DNA of 56,302 nt from an uncultured Roseovarius sp. (GCF_947259555.1 NZ_CAMYMD010000086.1:1-56302); one strand, 5' to 3'. Positions 26,656-36,610 are shown, numbered from the stretch's first letter. Made by a program: numbers and translations. The notes: generated from the letters alone by a model not told the origin.

Positions 26656-28152
26656 ATGAGCTTGCTGACACGCGACGAATATGCGGCCATCGCCGCGACG
26701 CTCGACCTGCCGACGGGGGCGTTCATCGACGGCGGCTATCGCCCGGCGATCTCGGGCAAGACATTCGCCACGCTGAACCCCGCCACTGGCGAGACACTGG
26801 CCGAAATTGCCGCCTGCGGCACCGAGGACGTGGATTTCGCGGTGACCAAGGCCCGCGCGGCGTTCGACGATGGCCGCTGGTCGCGCCTGCCCCCCTCCGC
26901 GCGCAAGGAGGTGCTGATCCGCCTCGCCAAGCTGATGACCCGCAATGCGCGCGAGCTGGCGGTGCTGGAAAGCCTCGATTCGGGCAAGACCATCTACGAT
27001 TGCGAGACGGTGGATGTGCCCGAGACCATCCATTGCCTGAAATGGCACGCCGAGGCGATCGACAAAATCTACGACCACGTCGCCCCCGCCTCGGACGATC
27101 ACATCGCCATGATTGTGCGCGAGCCCATCGGCGTGGTGGGTCTCGTGCTGCCGTGGAACTTTCCGCTTCTGATGCTGGCATGGAAGATCGGCCCGGCGCT
27201 GGCGGCGGGCTGTTCGGTGATCGTGAAACCGGCCGAGGAAACATCGCTCACGGCCCTGCGCGTGGCCGAACTGGCACATGAGGCCGGGCTGCCGCGCGGG
27301 GTGCTCAATGTCCTGCCCGGCAGCGGGCCCGAGGTGGGCGAGCCACTGGGCCGCCACATGGATGTGGACATGGTCAGCTTCACCGGCTCCACCGTAACCG
27401 GCAAGCGGTTCCTGGGCTATTCGGGCGAGAGCAACGCCAAGGAAATCGTGCTCGAGATGGGCGGCAAGAACCCCGCCATCGTGATGGACGACGCCGAAAA
27501 CCTCGACCGCGTCGCGTCGCATATCGTGCAGGGTGCGTTCTGGAACATGGGCGAGAACTGCTCGGCCACCTCGCGGCTGATCGTGCATCGCGACGTCAAG
27601 GAGGCGCTGCTGTCACGGATCGAGGCGCATGCCCGCGAATGGGTGGTGGGCGACCCGCTTGATCCCGAAACGCGCGTCGGCGCGCTGGTGAGCGAGGGGC
27701 ATTTTGCCAAGGTCTGCGGCTATCTCGATCAGGCGGAAGATGTCATCTTCGGCGGCACGGCGGAAAAGGGCTTTGTCGCGCCGACGGTGGTGATGCTGCC
27801 CGGCAACGACCACCCGCTTGCGCGCGAGGAAATCTTCGGCCCTGTCCTCAGCGTGATCGAGGTCAGCAGCTTTGACGAGGCCATTTCCGTGGCCAATGAC
27901 ACCGATTACGGCCTCTGCGCCGCGCTCTTCACCGCGAACGCCAAGCGCGCGCTGCGTGGCGCAAGGATGCTGCGGGCAGGCACGGTGACGGTCAACAGCT
28001 TTGGCGAGGGTGATATCTCGACGCCGTTTGGTGGCTACAGGCAATCGGGCTTTGGCGGGCGCGACAACGGGCTGCACGCCCATGATCAGTATACCCAAGT
28101 GAAAACCATCTGGCTTGATTTGGCCGATGACGTGGAAGAGGAGGTATCGTGA
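26656..28152 (+). CDS. Aldehyde dehydrogenase, PuuC-like
   Basis: 498 residues. NAD(P)+-dependent aldehyde dehydrogenase with catalytic Cys in NMGENCSATSRL, general base Glu in VLEMGGKNPA, NAD-binding FTGSTVTGKRFL and the C-terminal FGGYRQSGFGGRDN. The N-terminus (LDLPTGAFIDGGYRPAISGKTF) and HAHDQYTQVKTIW end resemble gamma-glutamyl-aminobutyraldehyde dehydrogenases (PuuC), but no PuuA-type glutamine synthetase-like ligase is nearby. It begins 3 bases after the DapA-like gene, with GGAGGG upstream. It should oxidise the semialdehyde made by the pathway. Substrate inferred, not shown. Confidence 0.93.
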   Translation: MSLLTRDEYAAIAATLDLPTGAFIDGGYRPAISGKTFATLNPATGETLAEIAACGTEDVDFAVTKARAAFDDGRWSRLPPSARKEVLIRLAKLMTRNARELAVLESLDSGKTIYDCETVDVPETIHCLKWHAEAIDKIYDHVAPASDDHIAMIVREPIGVVGLVLPWNFPLLMLAWKIGPALAAGCSVIVKPAEETSLTALRVAELAHEAGLPRGVLNVLPGSGPEVGEPLGRHMDVDMVSFTGSTVTGKRFLGYSGESNAKEIVLEMGGKNPAIVMDDAENLDRVASHIVQGAFWNMGENCSATSRLIVHRDVKEALLSRIEAHAREWVVGDPLDPETRVGALVSEGHFAKVCGYLDQAEDVIFGGTAEKGFVAPTVVMLPGNDHPLAREEIFGPVLSVIEVSSFDEAISVANDTDYGLCAALFTANAKRALRGARMLRAGTVTVNSFGEGDISTPFGGYRQSGFGGRDNGLHAHDQYTQVKTIWLDLADDVEEEVS

Positions 28153-28919
28153 TGGCACGAATAGGGTTTCTTGGTACGGGTGCCATCGCCGAGGCGATGG
28201 TGCGCGGGCTGGACGGTGCAGGACATGACATCCTCGTGTCCGAGCGCAACGCGGCGACGGCGCAGCGGCTCGCCCGTGACTTCGCAGGGGTCTCCGTCGC
28301 AACCAATGATGAGGTGGTCGCCCAGTCGGATATCGTGATCCTGTGCCTGATGTCCGGCATCGCCGAGCGGGTGCTACCCGAGCTGCCGTTCCGCGCCGAT
28401 CACAAGGTGATCTCGGTGATGGCAGACATGCCGCGCGACAGGCTGGCGGCGCTGATCCCGGATGTTGCCGATCTGAGCCTGACCATCCCCCTGCCGTCCA
28501 TCGCGACGGGCGGCTGCCCGCTGCCGGTCTGGCCGGATACTGGCAGCGTGCGGGCGGTCTTCGGAGACCGCAACCCGGTGATCGCCGTCGAGAGCGAGGC
28601 GGCGCTCAACGCGCATTTCGGGGCCTGCGCCGTGTCGCTTCCCGTCATGGCGTTGCTGCGTACCGGGGTCGACTGGCTCGCCGCGCAGACCGGGGACCGG
28701 GCCGGGGCCGAGATTTACGTGACCGCGATGTTCGGGGCCTATTTTGCGGCGATGCGCAAGGACGGGTCCGGCGGCATCGACACGCTGATGGCCGATCTGG
28801 GCACCGAAGGCGGCCTGAACGACAGCCTGTGCAACACCATGGCGCAGGCCGGTGCCCCCGATGCGCTTCTGGAGGGCCTTGATGGCCTGCGGGAGCGTTT
28901 GGGATTGCCACCGGCATGA
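28152..28919 (+). CDS. Pyrroline-5-carboxylate reductase-like NAD(P)-binding protein
   Basis: 255 residues from ATG 28152 (GAGGAGG seven bases upstream; GTG 28149 is the alternative). N-terminal Rossmann fold with GFLGTGAIAEAMVRGL and a basic residue after the second strand (VSERN), suggesting NADP(H). The C-terminal half is helical and resembles the ProC dimerisation domain, including LGTEGGLNDSL where ProC has its conserved GGM-type segment. It probably reduces or oxidises a cyclic imine. It overlaps the aldehyde dehydrogenase stop by one base and the oxidase start as ATGA. Confidence 0.75.
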   Translation: MARIGFLGTGAIAEAMVRGLDGAGHDILVSERNAATAQRLARDFAGVSVATNDEVVAQSDIVILCLMSGIAERVLPELPFRADHKVISVMADMPRDRLAALIPDVADLSLTIPLPSIATGGCPLPVWPDTGSVRAVFGDRNPVIAVESEAALNAHFGACAVSLPVMALLRTGVDWLAAQTGDRAGAEIYVTAMFGAYFAAMRKDGSGGIDTLMADLGTEGGLNDSLCNTMAQAGAPDALLEGLDGLRERLGLPPA

Positions 28920-30256
28920 CCGCGCACCGCGCCAGACGGCTGCCAGCGCACCTTGGGCCAGCGGCGTGGAACGCCATCCTCCCCGCCCAAGACCCGGCGA
29001 CCCCGCTTGACGGCGACGCCACCGCCGATTTCGCGGTGATCGGCGCGGGCTTTGCCGGGCTGTCGGCGGCGCGGCGGCTGACCCAGCTTGCCCCGGGCGC
29101 GCGCATCGCGCTGCTGGAGGCGGGCCGTGTGGCCGAGGGGGCTGCGGGGCGCAACTCGGGCTTCATGATCGACCTGCCGCATGACTTGACCAGCGAGGAT
29201 TACGCCGGGGCGGGCGATGATCGGGCGATGATTGCGCTCAACCGTTTGGCGCAGGATTTCGGGCGCGGGGCCGTGGCGGAGTACGGCATCGACCCGGCGT
29301 TCTTTGATCCGGCGGGCAAGGTGAACGGCGCGGCGAGCGCGGCCGCGCATGCTCATAACGAAAGCTACGCACGCCACCTCACGAGCCTCGGGGAGCCGTC
29401 AGAGATGCTCGACGCGCAGGCGATGCAGCAATTAACCGGCAGCGCGCATTACCGCTCGGGCCTCTACACCCCCGGCACGGTGATGTTGCAGCCGGCAGGC
29501 TATGTGCGCGGGCTGGCGGACGGGCTGCGACGCGCGGGTGTGGCGATCCATGAGGGCAGCCCCGTCACCGCCCTCAGCCGTCAGGGCGAGGCGTGGCAGG
29601 TCGAGACACCCAAGGGGCGGCTGAGCGCGGGCCGCGTGATCCTGACCGTCAACGGCCACCTCGAAAGCTTCGGCATCGCGCGCGGGCGGCTGATGCAGCT
29701 ATTCCTCTTCGCCACCATGACACCCGACCTGGATGCCGACACGCTTGCCCGCCTTGGCGGGCAATCCCGCTGGGGTGTCACGCCGTCGGACCCGATGGGC
29801 ACCACCATGCGCCGCATCGACAGCGCGCAGGGCGGCAACCGCATCGTGACCCGCACCTGCGCGGTGCTGCGTCCCGGAATGCAGGCGACCCGTGCCGACA
29901 TGACCCGCGCCGCCCGCGTGATGCAGCGCAAGTTTGACCAGCGCTTTCCGCAACTGGCAGGGCTGCGCATGGAGCACGCCTGGGCCGGGCACCTGTGCCT
30001 GAGCCTCAACGGCGTGTCGGTCATGCGCGAGATCGAGCCGGGGCTATTCGCGGGTTGCGTGCAGAACGGCCTCGGCACCGCGCGCGGCACGCTGACGGGA
30101 ATGGGCGCGGCGGAGCTTGCCTGCGGCGCGACCAGCGCCATCACCCGCCATTTCACCGCAGAAGCCGCGCCCAAACGCCTGCCGCCGCCGCCATTTGCCG
30201 GGATCGGCGCCAACGCGGTGCTACGTCTCAAGGAATGGCGCGCGGGCGACGAGTGA
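28916..30256 (+). CDS. FAD-dependent oxidoreductase (DAO/PuuB-OrdL family)
   Basis: 446 residues. Dinucleotide-binding ADFAVIGAGFAGLSAARRL near residue 37 followed by LLEAGRVAEGAAGRNSGFM, the second FAD motif of the D-amino-acid-oxidase/PuuB family. Such enzymes oxidise secondary or primary amines to imines, including polyamine derivatives, sarcosine-type and imino acids. The C-terminal ENGL-type motif is present as FAGCVQNGLGTARGTLTG. It is last in the GntR operon; its start overlaps the ProC-like gene as ATGA. Likely the first step of the pathway. Confidence 0.88.
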   Translation: MTAHRARRLPAHLGPAAWNAILPAQDPATPLDGDATADFAVIGAGFAGLSAARRLTQLAPGARIALLEAGRVAEGAAGRNSGFMIDLPHDLTSEDYAGAGDDRAMIALNRLAQDFGRGAVAEYGIDPAFFDPAGKVNGAASAAAHAHNESYARHLTSLGEPSEMLDAQAMQQLTGSAHYRSGLYTPGTVMLQPAGYVRGLADGLRRAGVAIHEGSPVTALSRQGEAWQVETPKGRLSAGRVILTVNGHLESFGIARGRLMQLFLFATMTPDLDADTLARLGGQSRWGVTPSDPMGTTMRRIDSAQGGNRIVTRTCAVLRPGMQATRADMTRAARVMQRKFDQRFPQLAGLRMEHAWAGHLCLSLNGVSVMREIEPGLFAGCVQNGLGTARGTLTGMGAAELACGATSAITRHFTAEAAPKRLPPPPFAGIGANAVLRLKEWRAGDE

Positions 30257-30258
30257 GA

Positions 30259-31887
30259 TCAGAGCGCCCGCGCGCTCTGCCTCAACTCGAATTTCTGGAT
30301 CTTTCCGGTAGAGGTCTTGGGAAGCTCTTGGAAGACAACCGCTTTGGGCGTCTTGAAACCGGCCAGACGCTCTCGGGCAAAGGCAAGAAGCTCTGCTTCA
30401 TCCACATCCGCACCATCCTTCAACTCAACAAAGGCGCAAGGCACCTCGCCCCATTTCTCATCCGGCTTGGCCACCACGGCGCACAAGAGCACCGCATGAT
30501 GGCGCATCAACACACCCTCGACCTCGACCGAGGATATGTTCTCTCCACCAGAGATGATGATGTCCTTGGCCCTGTCGGCAATCTTGAGGTAGCCGTCCGG
30601 ATGCTGAAACGCGATGTCGCCGGACCGGAAATAACCACCGCGAAACGCATCTTCTGTCGCGCGCGGGTTCTTGAGATAGCCCTTCATCACGGCATTGCCG
30701 CGTATCATGATCTCTCCCAGTGTCTCACCATCCATCGGGATCTGCGACATGCTCTCGGGGTCCATCGCCGTGATGTCTTCCATCATCGGCATCAACACAC
30801 CGGTCCGCGCCTTGATGGCATAGCGCTCCTCGTCCGGAAGATCATCCCATGCGTCCTGCCAGACGCATTCCGTGACATGACCATAGGTTTCGGTCAGGCC
30901 ATAGACCTGCGTAACTGTAAAACCCAGGGGCTCGATCGCCGCCAGCGTCGCGGCGGGCGGCGGGGCGCCTGCCGTGAACACATCCACAATATGATCGAAG
31001 CTGCGCCGCTCCTCGTCCTTGGCGTTGACAATCATGTTGAGCACGATGGGCGCACCGCCAAAATGTGTCACCCCCTCGTCAGCGATGGCATCATAGATCG
31101 CCTTGGCGGTGATGTCGCGACAGCACACCACCGTACCGCCCAGCATTGGCATGAGCCAGACATGGTTCCAGTTGTTGCAATGAAAGAGCGGCACAATCGT
31201 GAGATACCGGGGATACCGCGGCAGATCCCAGCTGACGACCGTGCCCATGGTCATCAGATATGCGCCACGATGATGGTAGACCACACCCTTGGGGCGCCCT
31301 GTCGTGCCGGATGTGTAATTGAGCGCGAGACTCTCCCATTCATCTTCCGGCATGATCCACTCAAACTCCGGGTCGCCAGAGGCCAGAAATTCCTCGTACT
31401 CCATGTAATGTCCGTGGGCGTGCACCCCCGCTTCGTCATCGGCCACCTCGATCACGCCCGGCGCAGGCCCGTCCATCAGGTCAAACGCCTGCGCAAGAAC
31501 CGGCAGGAATTGCGGATCGCAGAGCACGACGCGGGCCTGCCCATGGTCGAGGATGTACGCGATCGTATCGGCCTCGAGCCGGGTGTTTATGGCATTGAGA
31601 ACCGCCCCGCAGGCCGGGACACCGAAATGTGCCTCACAATGTGCGGGAATATTGGGCAGAAGGGTCGCCACCACGTCACCGGGCTCAATACCCAGATTGA
31701 CAAGCGCCGACGCAAGCCGCGTGCAGCGTTCGTGGTACTCGTCGAAGGTCCGTCGAATGCCATGATAAACCAGCGCCTCGCGCTTCGGAAAGAGCTGCGC
31801 GGCGCGCCGCAGATGCGACAGCGGTGTCAGCGCGACGAAATTCGCCGCACATTTGCCAAGCCCGGTCTCGTCCTTCATCCAACCCAT
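30259..31887 (-). CDS. AMP-dependent acyl-CoA synthetase
   Basis: 542 residues of the ANL superfamily. The AMP-binding loop LNYTSGTTGRPKGVVYHHRG, the A5 motif VYGLTETYGH, A7 GYFRSGDIAFQHPDGYLKIADRAKD, and the catalytic Lys in LPKTSTGKIQKFEL are all present. It activates a carboxylic acid with ATP and joins it to CoA. Sequence resembles the medium-chain/aromatic acyl-activating group common in roseobacters; the substrate cannot be named. It converges with the FAD oxidase, stops 3 bases apart, and lies upstream of no obvious partner. Confidence 0.93.
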   Translation of the reverse strand: MGWMKDETGLGKCAANFVALTPLSHLRRAAQLFPKREALVYHGIRRTFDEYHERCTRLASALVNLGIEPGDVVATLLPNIPAHCEAHFGVPACGAVLNAINTRLEADTIAYILDHGQARVVLCDPQFLPVLAQAFDLMDGPAPGVIEVADDEAGVHAHGHYMEYEEFLASGDPEFEWIMPEDEWESLALNYTSGTTGRPKGVVYHHRGAYLMTMGTVVSWDLPRYPRYLTIVPLFHCNNWNHVWLMPMLGGTVVCCRDITAKAIYDAIADEGVTHFGGAPIVLNMIVNAKDEERRSFDHIVDVFTAGAPPPAATLAAIEPLGFTVTQVYGLTETYGHVTECVWQDAWDDLPDEERYAIKARTGVLMPMMEDITAMDPESMSQIPMDGETLGEIMIRGNAVMKGYLKNPRATEDAFRGGYFRSGDIAFQHPDGYLKIADRAKDIIISGGENISSVEVEGVLMRHHAVLLCAVVAKPDEKWGEVPCAFVELKDGADVDEAELLAFARERLAGFKTPKAVVFQELPKTSTGKIQKFELRQSARAL

Positions 31888-31974
31888 CGAACCCTCCCTG
31901 ATTCTCCCTCGCGGGTCCGGAGAGATTAGGCAAGTTCAGGGCGCTTTCAAATGGGGAAGATCGGGCGGGGCCCG

Positions 31975-33489
31975 TTACAGCCCCAGCTTGGCCGTCACGA
32001 TCTCGTTCACCGCTTTGGGGTTGGCCTTGCCGCCGGTGGCCTTCATCACCTGCCCCACGAACCAGCCCGCGAGTTTGGGGTTGGCTTGCGCCTTTTCCAC
32101 CTGCGCGGGGTTGGCGGCGATGATCTCGTCTACCGCCTGCTCGATGGCACCGGTATCCGTGACCTGCTTCATGCCCCGCGCCTCGACGATCTGCTCAGGG
32201 TCTCCGCCCTCGGTATAGACGATCTCGAAGAGGTCCTTGGCAATCTTGCCGGAAATGGCGTCGGACTTGATGAGCCGCACGATACCCGCCAGTTGCGCCG
32301 GGCTGACGGGGCTGTCCTCGACGGAATGGTCTTCTTTCTTGAGACGTCCAAACAGCTCGTTGATCACCCAGTTCGCCGCCAGCTTGCCGTCGCCCGCGCC
32401 CGCCGCGACCTGCTCGAAATAGCCGGCGTTGGCGAGGTCAGCGGTCAGCACGCTGGCGTCATATTCCGACAGGCCAAACTCCAGCACAAACCGCGCCTTC
32501 TTGGCGTCGGGCAGTTCGGGCAGGTTGGCCGCGATATCGTCAACCCAGGCCTGCTCAATCTCCAGCGGCAGCAGGTCGGGATCGGGGAAATAGCGGTAAT
32601 CATGCGCCTCTTCCTTGGAGCGCATGGAGCGGGTTTCGTTGCGGTCCGGATCATAGAGCCGGGTTTCCTGCACCACCTCGCCGCCCGCCTCGACAATCGC
32701 GATCTGGCGGCGCGCCTCATAGTCAATCGCCATCTGGATAAAGCGCATGGAGTTCATGTTCTTGATCTCGCAGCGGGTGCCCAGATGTGCGAAATCCTCG
32801 CTTTCCATGTATTTTTCATACTGCCCCGGACGGCAGACCGACACGTTGACATCCGCCCGCAGGTTGCCGTTCTGCATGTTGCCGTCGCAGGTGCCCAGGT
32901 AGCGCAGGATCTGGCGCAGCTTGGTGACATAGGCGGCGGCCTCTTCGGGCCCGCGAATGTCGGGGCGGCTGACGATCTCCATCAGGCAAACGCCGGTGCG
33001 GTTCAGATCGACAAAGGACATCGCCGGGTCCATGTCGTGGATGCTTTTCCCTGCGTCCTGCTCCATGTGGATGCGTTCGATCCGCACCAGCCGCGCGATG
33101 CCCGGCTCCATGTCGACAAGGATTTCCCCCTCGCCCACCAGCGGATGATAAAGCTGGCTGATCTGGTAGCCCTGCGGCAGGTCGGGGTAGAAATAGTTCT
33201 TGCGGTCAAACGCCGACCAGAGATTGATCTGCGCCTTGAGGCCCAGCCCGGTGCGCACGGCTTGTTCAACACAGAATTCGTTGATCACCGGCAGCATCCC
33301 GGGCATGGCCGCGTCGACAAAGGCAACATTGGAATTGGGCTCGGCCCCAAACCGGGTGGAGGCCCCCGAGAACAGCTTGGCGTTGGACGCCACCTGTGCG
33401 TGCACCTCCATCCCGATGACGAGTTCCCAATCGTGCTTCGCCCCGGCGATGACCTTGGGTTTGGGGGAGTCGTAGGTGAGATCGAGCAT
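31975..33489 (-). CDS. gatB: Asp-tRNA(Asn)/Glu-tRNA(Gln) amidotransferase subunit GatB
   Basis: 504 residues from ATG 33489 (CCGGAGA upstream); a longer open frame reaching 33669 has unlikely content. GatB is the kinase/tRNA-binding subunit that phosphorylates Glu- or Asp-tRNA before amidation by GatA. Seen: [20 protein letters not shown], the [17 protein letters not shown] segment, [10 protein letters not shown], and [16 protein letters not shown], followed by the C-terminal helical YqeY-like tail. GatA and GatC are not next to it. Confidence 0.97.
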   Translation of the reverse strand: MLDLTYDSPKPKVIAGAKHDWELVIGMEVHAQVASNAKLFSGASTRFGAEPNSNVAFVDAAMPGMLPVINEFCVEQAVRTGLGLKAQINLWSAFDRKNYFYPDLPQGYQISQLYHPLVGEGEILVDMEPGIARLVRIERIHMEQDAGKSIHDMDPAMSFVDLNRTGVCLMEIVSRPDIRGPEEAAAYVTKLRQILRYLGTCDGNMQNGNLRADVNVSVCRPGQYEKYMESEDFAHLGTRCEIKNMNSMRFIQMAIDYEARRQIAIVEAGGEVVQETRLYDPDRNETRSMRSKEEAHDYRYFPDPDLLPLEIEQAWVDDIAANLPELPDAKKARFVLEFGLSEYDASVLTADLANAGYFEQVAAGAGDGKLAANWVINELFGRLKKEDHSVEDSPVSPAQLAGIVRLIKSDAISGKIAKDLFEIVYTEGGDPEQIVEARGMKQVTDTGAIEQAVDEIIAANPAQVEKAQANPKLAGWFVGQVMKATGGKANPKAVNEIVTAKLGL

Positions 33490-33668
33490 GGCAGGTCTCC
33501 GGCTGAATGATGGACCGCGTTCTAGGACAGCGGCGCGGAGGGGGCAAGAGCGGTGACACTGAATGCAGGGTCTTGGCATCACGAAAGATTGAGACCATCC
33601 CGGTTGCAGTGTTTCGGCGAAGTTAAGAGCGTAACTTATGGGTCGTACTTTGCGCATGGAGAACAACA

Positions 33669-33871
33669 TTGGCGATTATTACCAAAGCGACTGACGCACC
33701 TGACAATGGCGAAACACCGTATTTTATAGCGCCACGGGATGAATTTCTTGGGGAGGATCTCGTCGGATCATGGTTGCAGGCGGCGCGCAGATGGATATCG
33801 GCGGGCATCTCGTGCTGGTCGAGGGCGTCGCGGCGGCGGATCTGGGGTTGGAGGATTTCCAGTTCATCTGA
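33669..33871 (+). pseudogene. Remnant of an RTX-type gene: N-terminal stub plus frameshifted C-terminal module
   Basis: Two coding pieces lie in different frames. From TTG 33669 one frame reads [17 protein letters not shown] and then runs into unlikely sequence. From about 33766 to the stop at 33869-33871 another frame reads GAQMDIGGHLVLVEGVAAAD and DFQFI. This is nearly identical, in protein and DNA, to the C-terminus of the intact gene ending at 36587 (GAQMNIDGHLVLIEGVAAAD, DFQFI). The best reading is a duplicated gene that lost its middle. An N-terminal peptide still being made is possible but unsupported. Confidence 0.7.
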
Positions 33872-33895
33872 GGCAGTCGCGCCGACGCCATGACT

Positions 33896-33915
33896 AGAGT
33901 GCCATCGGGCACTCT
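33896..33915 (+). terminator. Hairpin after the RTX remnant
   Basis: Perfect 8-bp stem AGAGTGCC/GGCACTCT with an ATCG loop, 24 bases past the remnant's stop and followed by a short T-containing tail. Shape and position match the terminator after the intact paralogue at 36611-36630. Confidence 0.65.
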
Positions 33916-34040
33916 TGTCGCGGAAAAAATTTAAGGCCCATGTCAACCTCATTGATAAATATAAAAAATATTGAAGATGAGATTCCTTTCGGAGTACAGT
34001 TTTCGCCACGAGAAACTTTACGTCTGGAAAGGAAATTCAT

Positions 34041-36587
34041 ATGAACCTGTTCTCCCTATCGGGCTTTGCGGTCCGCAGAGACGGCAGCCCGGAGGACAAC
34101 GTCGTTGAAGTCAGGGACACAACGTTTGAACTGGCGATAGAAAACGACGTCTTCAATTATAGCGTCACGGGCTTTTCTGCCCCGGACGAAATCTTGCCCA
34201 ATATCGAGTTGAACAACGACGCGGACCTCAATCGCGCGGTGCTCGACGGGATCGACATCACCGATCCATCCAATGACGGCGAGGTGCTACTCGGCTCAGT
34301 CACGACACCACAGGGCACACATGTCATTCTGGTGGTCTTCGACGAGGCGACCAACACGGATTTCATTTTTCCCATCGGCGGTGACCCGTTGAACCAGCCC
34401 TCGACCATCGCCCAGTGGGAGGCGCTGGACGCGTCCATTCTGGGCGGCGGCCAGGTCACATCCGGGCCCTTTGCGCCAAACCAGAATATTGCCCTGACCA
34501 CCTTCGACAACACGACCGTCAGCGTCCTGCCCGATGGTGAGCTTTTTGAAGGGACTGATGGCGATAATCAACTCATCGGAGGTGACGGCGACGACACGCT
34601 GCTCGGCCTCGACGGCAACGACAATCTCAATGGCGGCCCCGGCGACGACCTGATCAACCCGGGGGACAATGTCGGTGGCTTTCTGGGGTTTGACGGCATC
34701 ACGGGCAGCACCGGCAATGACACCATTGATTTCAGCGACATCGCCATCGGCTTCGTGGGGCTGAATTACAGCGGTTTCGATCAAGGCATCGAGGTGACGA
34801 TTGACGGCTCGGCCAATACCGGCAGCATCCGCGACACCGGCAGCGGCGATGTCGACACGTTGATCGACGTCGAGAACCCGCTATTTTCGGGCTGGACGAC
34901 CGGCGGACTGAATATAACCGGCGGGATTGGTGATGACGTGTTCGATGTCCGCCCATCAGGCGCGCAATGGATGAGCATTCGGGGCGGTGACGGCGTCGAC
35001 ACCTATATCATCAACGGCGACACGCCCGAGCGGGCCGATGGATCGGACGAGGTCGGCGCAGTGCGGATTGATCTGAGCGGTGGCGGTGCCGTGGATGTCA
35101 ATCTGGAAACCGGCGTCATTTCGAATGACGGGTTCGGCAATGCTGAAAGCATCCAAGGCGATGCACCGGTCTGGGAATTGCGCAGCGATGACGGCAATGA
35201 CCGGATGGTCGGCACGTCAAATGCCGAGTCTTTCCGCACGCACGGCGGCAACGACACGATCGACGGCGGCGGCGGCTTTGACCGGATACGCTACGAGGGC
35301 GATACCGACAGCGCCATTGTGGCCAATCTCGCCACCGGCGTGATCACAAGCAGCGCCGGTGGCGTGGCCTTTACCGACACGGTCTCTGGCATCGAATATG
35401 TGCGCGGGACCGAGTTCGACGACGCGATCGTCGGCAATGCTGATGACAACCTTTTGCAGGGGCGCTTGGGCGACGACACGATCGAAGGCGGTCTCGGCGA
35501 TGACACGATCGAGGGCGATGGCGGCGGCTCCAGCGATTCACTGCAGAGCGGCGACGGCGTGGACACCGCCATCCTGAATGTCGCACGCGCCGATGCGGTG
35601 ACGTCACGGAACGGTGACGATATCCAGATCGTGAGTGCCGAGGGCACCGACATCTTCCGCGATGTCGAACGCTTCCAGTTCAGCGACGGGACCGTCAGCG
35701 CCAGCGACCTCTTCGAGGGCGAGACCATTCTCGGCGATGACGGCCCCGACACGCTTGAAGGTACTCTCGGCGACGACGTGATCGCCTCCGGCGACGGAGA
35801 TGACAGCATCGATGGCGGCGACGGTGACGACACGATCGCGGCCTCTGACGGCGATGATGTGGTTGACGGCGGCGACGGCAATGACAGCATCGGTGGCGGT
35901 TTGGGCGACGACACGCTCGACGCGGGCCCCGGCAACGACATCCTCGGCGGCGGTCAGGGCAATGACAATGCGACCGGAAACTCCGGCAATGACGCATTGA
36001 GCGGCGGCCCCGGCGGAGACTTCCTGTTTGGTGGAGAAGGCAACGACACCATTGGCGGCAGTTTTGGCAATGACACCATTTTTGGCGAGGCCGGAGACGA
36101 CAGCCTTGGCGGCGGCACCGGTCAGGACAACATCAACGGAGACGCAGGTCATGACAGTGTCGGCGGCGGCGAAGGCGACGATTCCATCCTCGGCGGCGAG
36201 GGCAATGACTTTCTCGCCGGTGGCGGCCGCAACGACCGCATAGACGGGGGCACCGGCGACGATACCATCAATGGTGGAGACGGCGATGACCTCATGACCG
36301 GCGGCGCGGGGGCTGATGTCTTTGTGTTCAACTTCTTCAAGGAGCAGGACGAGGACGTGATCACCGATTACGAGGACGGCGTGGACAGCTTCCTGATACG
36401 AACTGTCAACATCGACACTGAAGAGGTCAATATCACAAACGGCGGCAATGGCTTGCAGGGATTTGTCGATGCCTTGGGCATCACCGACACGGCCTTGGGC
36501 GCGCAGATGAACATCGACGGGCACCTGGTGCTGATCGAGGGCGTCGCGGCGGCGGATCTGACGGTGGATGACTTCCAGTTCATCTGA
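34041..36587 (+). CDS. RTX-type calcium-binding repeat protein, probable type I secretion substrate
   Basis: 848 residues, very acidic, with no Sec signal peptide. An N-terminal non-repeat domain (about 1-165) is followed by a first RTX block (GGDGDDTLLGLDGNDNLNGG). A middle region has scattered repeats, and a dense array of GGxGxDxxx nonapeptides runs about 565-765 (SIDGGDGDDTIAAS onward) ending MTGGAGADVFVF. These repeats bind Ca2+ and form beta-rolls after export. The last 90 residues hold the putative secretion signal, ending VDDFQFI. ATG 34041 follows AAAGGAAAT and an AT-rich upstream region. No HlyB/HlyD/TolC genes are in the window. Enzymatic activity, if any, is not evident. Confidence 0.9.
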   Translation: MNLFSLSGFAVRRDGSPEDNVVEVRDTTFELAIENDVFNYSVTGFSAPDEILPNIELNNDADLNRAVLDGIDITDPSNDGEVLLGSVTTPQGTHVILVVFDEATNTDFIFPIGGDPLNQPSTIAQWEALDASILGGGQVTSGPFAPNQNIALTTFDNTTVSVLPDGELFEGTDGDNQLIGGDGDDTLLGLDGNDNLNGGPGDDLINPGDNVGGFLGFDGITGSTGNDTIDFSDIAIGFVGLNYSGFDQGIEVTIDGSANTGSIRDTGSGDVDTLIDVENPLFSGWTTGGLNITGGIGDDVFDVRPSGAQWMSIRGGDGVDTYIINGDTPERADGSDEVGAVRIDLSGGGAVDVNLETGVISNDGFGNAESIQGDAPVWELRSDDGNDRMVGTSNAESFRTHGGNDTIDGGGGFDRIRYEGDTDSAIVANLATGVITSSAGGVAFTDTVSGIEYVRGTEFDDAIVGNADDNLLQGRLGDDTIEGGLGDDTIEGDGGGSSDSLQSGDGVDTAILNVARADAVTSRNGDDIQIVSAEGTDIFRDVERFQFSDGTVSASDLFEGETILGDDGPDTLEGTLGDDVIASGDGDDSIDGGDGDDTIAASDGDDVVDGGDGNDSIGGGLGDDTLDAGPGNDILGGGQGNDNATGNSGNDALSGGPGGDFLFGGEGNDTIGGSFGNDTIFGEAGDDSLGGGTGQDNINGDAGHDSVGGGEGDDSILGGEGNDFLAGGGRNDRIDGGTGDDTINGGDGDDLMTGGAGADVFVFNFFKEQDEDVITDYEDGVDSFLIRTVNIDTEEVNITNGGNGLQGFVDALGITDTALGAQMNIDGHLVLIEGVAAADLTVDDFQFI
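35730..36300. repeat. Tandem coding repeats of the RTX array
   Basis: Degenerate 27-bp units (GGCGGCGACGGTGACGAC-like) repeat through this stretch and encode the nonapeptide calcium-binding motifs. Units are not identical at DNA level, so this is an old array. Confidence 0.85.
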
Positions 36588-36610
36588 GCCTGTAGCAATG
36601 CGGCGATCAA

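Noticed and set aside
29995..31929. 644-codon open frame on the + strand
   Set aside because: It is the antisense of a complete AMP-dependent acyl-CoA synthetase with all motifs; composition (His, Arg, Gly-rich) is that of a shadow frame in GC-rich DNA.
31951..33510. 519-codon open frame on the + strand
   Set aside because: Antisense to gatB.
35730..36300. Regular repeats resembling a CRISPR array
   Set aside because: Units are degenerate, contiguous and in frame, encoding RTX nonapeptides; there are no unique spacers or cas genes.
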